Shown here: positions 6,341-6,936 of the stretch, piece by piece
Layout of the letters: each line of letters begins with the position of its first letter
How positions within the stretch are numbered: position 1 is the stretch's first letter
Assembly (NCBI GenBank): GCA_028717525.1
Contig: JAQUNT010000122.1
Span: forward strand, 1 to 6,936
Length of the DNA: 6,936 nt
Source of the DNA: Elusimicrobiota bacterium
Lineage (GTDB): Bacteria; Elusimicrobiota; Elusimicrobia; UBA1565; UBA9628
Direction of reading: 5' to 3'
Notes under the pieces: model-generated
The model's input: only the letters and a program-made list of their open reading frames with translations
Told to the model about the DNA's origin: nothing
Database searches by the model: none
Translations under genes and position numbers: made by a program

Positions 6341-6375
6341 TAGGCCCATCGTTCTATGCGACGGTGGGCCTATTT
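6341..6375 (+). terminator. Hairpin terminator after the S41 protease gene
   Basis: TAGGCCCATCGT (6341-6352) pairs with ACGGTGGGCCTA (6361-6372) over 12 bases with a single G:T wobble. The loop is 8 bases (TCTATGCG). A short TTT follows, so the T-run is weak, but stem length and position 21 bases past the stop support termination. It separates the protease from the next gene, which has its own promoter. Confidence 0.75.
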
Positions 6376-6413
6376 ACGGCCTGGCTGAGCCCAATCGGCC
6401 CATCAAAAGCACC

Positions 6414-6427
6414 TAGGGATAACCCTA
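6414..6427. repeat. Short dyad TAGGG-ATAA-CCCTA overlapping the promoter
   Basis: A perfect 5-bp-arm inverted repeat with an ATAA loop directly precedes and overlaps the TATAAT box by two bases. A second small dyad, CCTAT-AATC-ATAGG (6424-6437), spans the box itself. Their position would suit an operator, but both are short and could be chance. Confidence 0.4.
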
Positions 6428-6431
6428 TAAT
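6426..6431 (+). promoter_or_regulatory. Consensus -10 element (TATAAT) of the last gene
   Basis: An exact TATAAT, rare in such GC-rich DNA, lies 51 bases before the ATG at 6483, giving a predicted start near 6438. The flanking CCCTATAATCATAG matches the protease promoter region (4063-4077) with a one-base offset. At 17 bases upstream there is only TCAAAA, a poor -35. Confidence 0.65.
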
Positions 6432-6470
6432 CATAGGAGCATGGGATACGCTCAGCGCCGTGCCATGACC

Positions 6471-6476
6471 AAGGAG
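6471..6476 (+). promoter_or_regulatory. Ribosome binding site AAGGAG of the last gene
   Basis: AAGGAG stands 6 bases before the ATG at 6483 and decides that start over in-frame ATGs at 6441 and 6465. The 6465 ATG has no Shine-Dalgarno. The 6441 ATG has an AGGAG only one base upstream, too close for normal use. Confidence 0.75.
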
Positions 6477-6482
6477 CCTATT

Positions 6483-6936
6483 ATGAAGAACTCCAGCACC
6501 ACCGCCACCCGAGCCCTCGCGGTCGTACTCGCCTTGGCCCTCTGGCTGCCCGGCCCCGCAGCGGCCGCCGGCACCGTGGCGCGTGCGCAGACCGGCGCTT
6601 CCGCCGTCTCCGGCAACCTGGCCGGGGCCGCGGGCGTGGTCACGGTCCCGCTCAACGTCAACCTGGGCTCCATGAACCTCGGCTCCAGCCTCAGCGCGGG
6701 GGTGCTCAAGGACATGCCCGCTCCCACCGTGGCCGTGACGCAGGCCGCGGCCCAGGGGCCCATCGCCATGCCGCAGGCCGTGGCCGCCCACCCCGTGGTG
6801 GACCTCATCAACAAGATCCAGGCCGCGGGCGTGACCTTGCCCGAGACCCTCGACACCCCGGCCGACGCGGCCAAGATCATGGCGGCGGCCCAGGCCCTGC
6901 CCGCCGGCGCGGTGCGCGAGAACCTCACCGCCCTGG
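6483..6936 (+). CDS. Secreted Ala-rich protein, partial (N-terminal 151 residues)
   Basis: The frame is open from ATG at 6483 to the window end, so only the N-terminus is visible. It starts MKNSSTTATRALAVVLALAL, a signal peptide with Lys2 and Arg10 before a hydrophobic core, then WLPGPAAAAGTVARAQ, with cleavage likely among the alanines at about 26-29. The rest is low in complexity, rich in Ala, Val, Gly and Pro, with short helical stretches such as HPVVDLINKIQAAGVTLPET. No catalytic domain is reached. The leader is clearly like that of the upstream S41 protease (LPGP-x(2)-AA-x-VAR-x-Q in both, allowing one inserted residue). The gene could thus be a paralogue or another secreted enzyme with the same kind of N-terminal extension. 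It has its own TATAAT and AAGGAG and lies behind a terminator, so it is a separate transcription unit. The function cannot be assigned. Confidence 0.8.
   Translation, partial: MKNSSTTATRALAVVLALALWLPGPAAAAGTVARAQTGASAVSGNLAGAAGVVTVPLNVNLGSMNLGSSLSAGVLKDMPAPTVAVTQAAAQGPIAMPQAVAAHPVVDLINKIQAAGVTLPETLDTPADAAKIMAAAQALPAGAVRENLTAL

Noticed and set aside
4358..6349. Very long minus-strand open frame (663 codons) opposite the S41 protease gene
   Set aside because: Its translation is dominated by His, Gly, Leu, Val, Asp and Ala without any domain motif, as expected for the antisense of a GC-rich gene. The plus strand here encodes a complete, motif-verified protease.
6414..6431. Similarity to the I-SceI homing endonuclease recognition site
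   Set aside because: The first ten bases (TAGGGATAAC) match, but only 14 of 18 positions agree overall, and the sequence is better explained by a small dyad plus a TATAAT promoter box. Chance resemblance.

Overview
This is a very GC-rich bacterial chromosomal window, densely coded, with strong G/C preference at third codon positions and gaps of 1 to about 160 bases between genes. It holds seven protein genes: five complete, and one cut off at each edge. I see no rRNA, tRNA, CRISPR array, insertion sequence or phage gene. The lineage cannot be fixed from the sequence alone. The composition, the Ala/Pro-rich secreted proteins with long N-terminal extensions and the TGnTAnnAT promoters would fit a high-GC Elusimicrobiota genome, but this is recollection-based inference. 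Signal peptides on three proteins indicate a secretory envelope, probably Gram-negative-like.

Left part (1-2121): a partial PLP-dependent class I/II aminotransferase on the minus strand is divergent from a 536-residue multi-pass membrane protein on the plus strand that resembles the GT-C glycosyltransferase superfamily. Only 29 bases separate the two start codons. Two extended -10 elements sit back to back in that spacer, each placed so that transcription would start at or within a base of the start codon. Both genes therefore look leaderless.

Middle (2111-3985): an alpha/beta hydrolase and the tRNA 2'-O-methyltransferase TrmL lie one base apart as a probable bicistronic unit. A small secreted protein of unknown function follows, behind a perfect 7-bp-arm inverted repeat whose right arm overlaps a possible extended -10.

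Right part (3986-6936): a 740-residue secreted S41 (carboxyl-terminal processing) protease has a PDZ domain, a complete Ser/Lys dyad and an unusually long N-terminal extension. A clear hairpin terminator follows it. The next gene is cut by the window end; its leader peptide and promoter closely resemble those of the protease. These two genes use a TATAMTCMTAG-type -10 region and strong AAGGAG ribosome binding sites, unlike the genes to the left, which lack clear Shine-Dalgarno sequences.

Most of the genes look unrelated in function. The most interesting signals are the two contrasting initiation styles, the abutting divergent promoters, and the pair of secreted proteins that share a leader. 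I did not find convincing evidence of a new multi-gene system.
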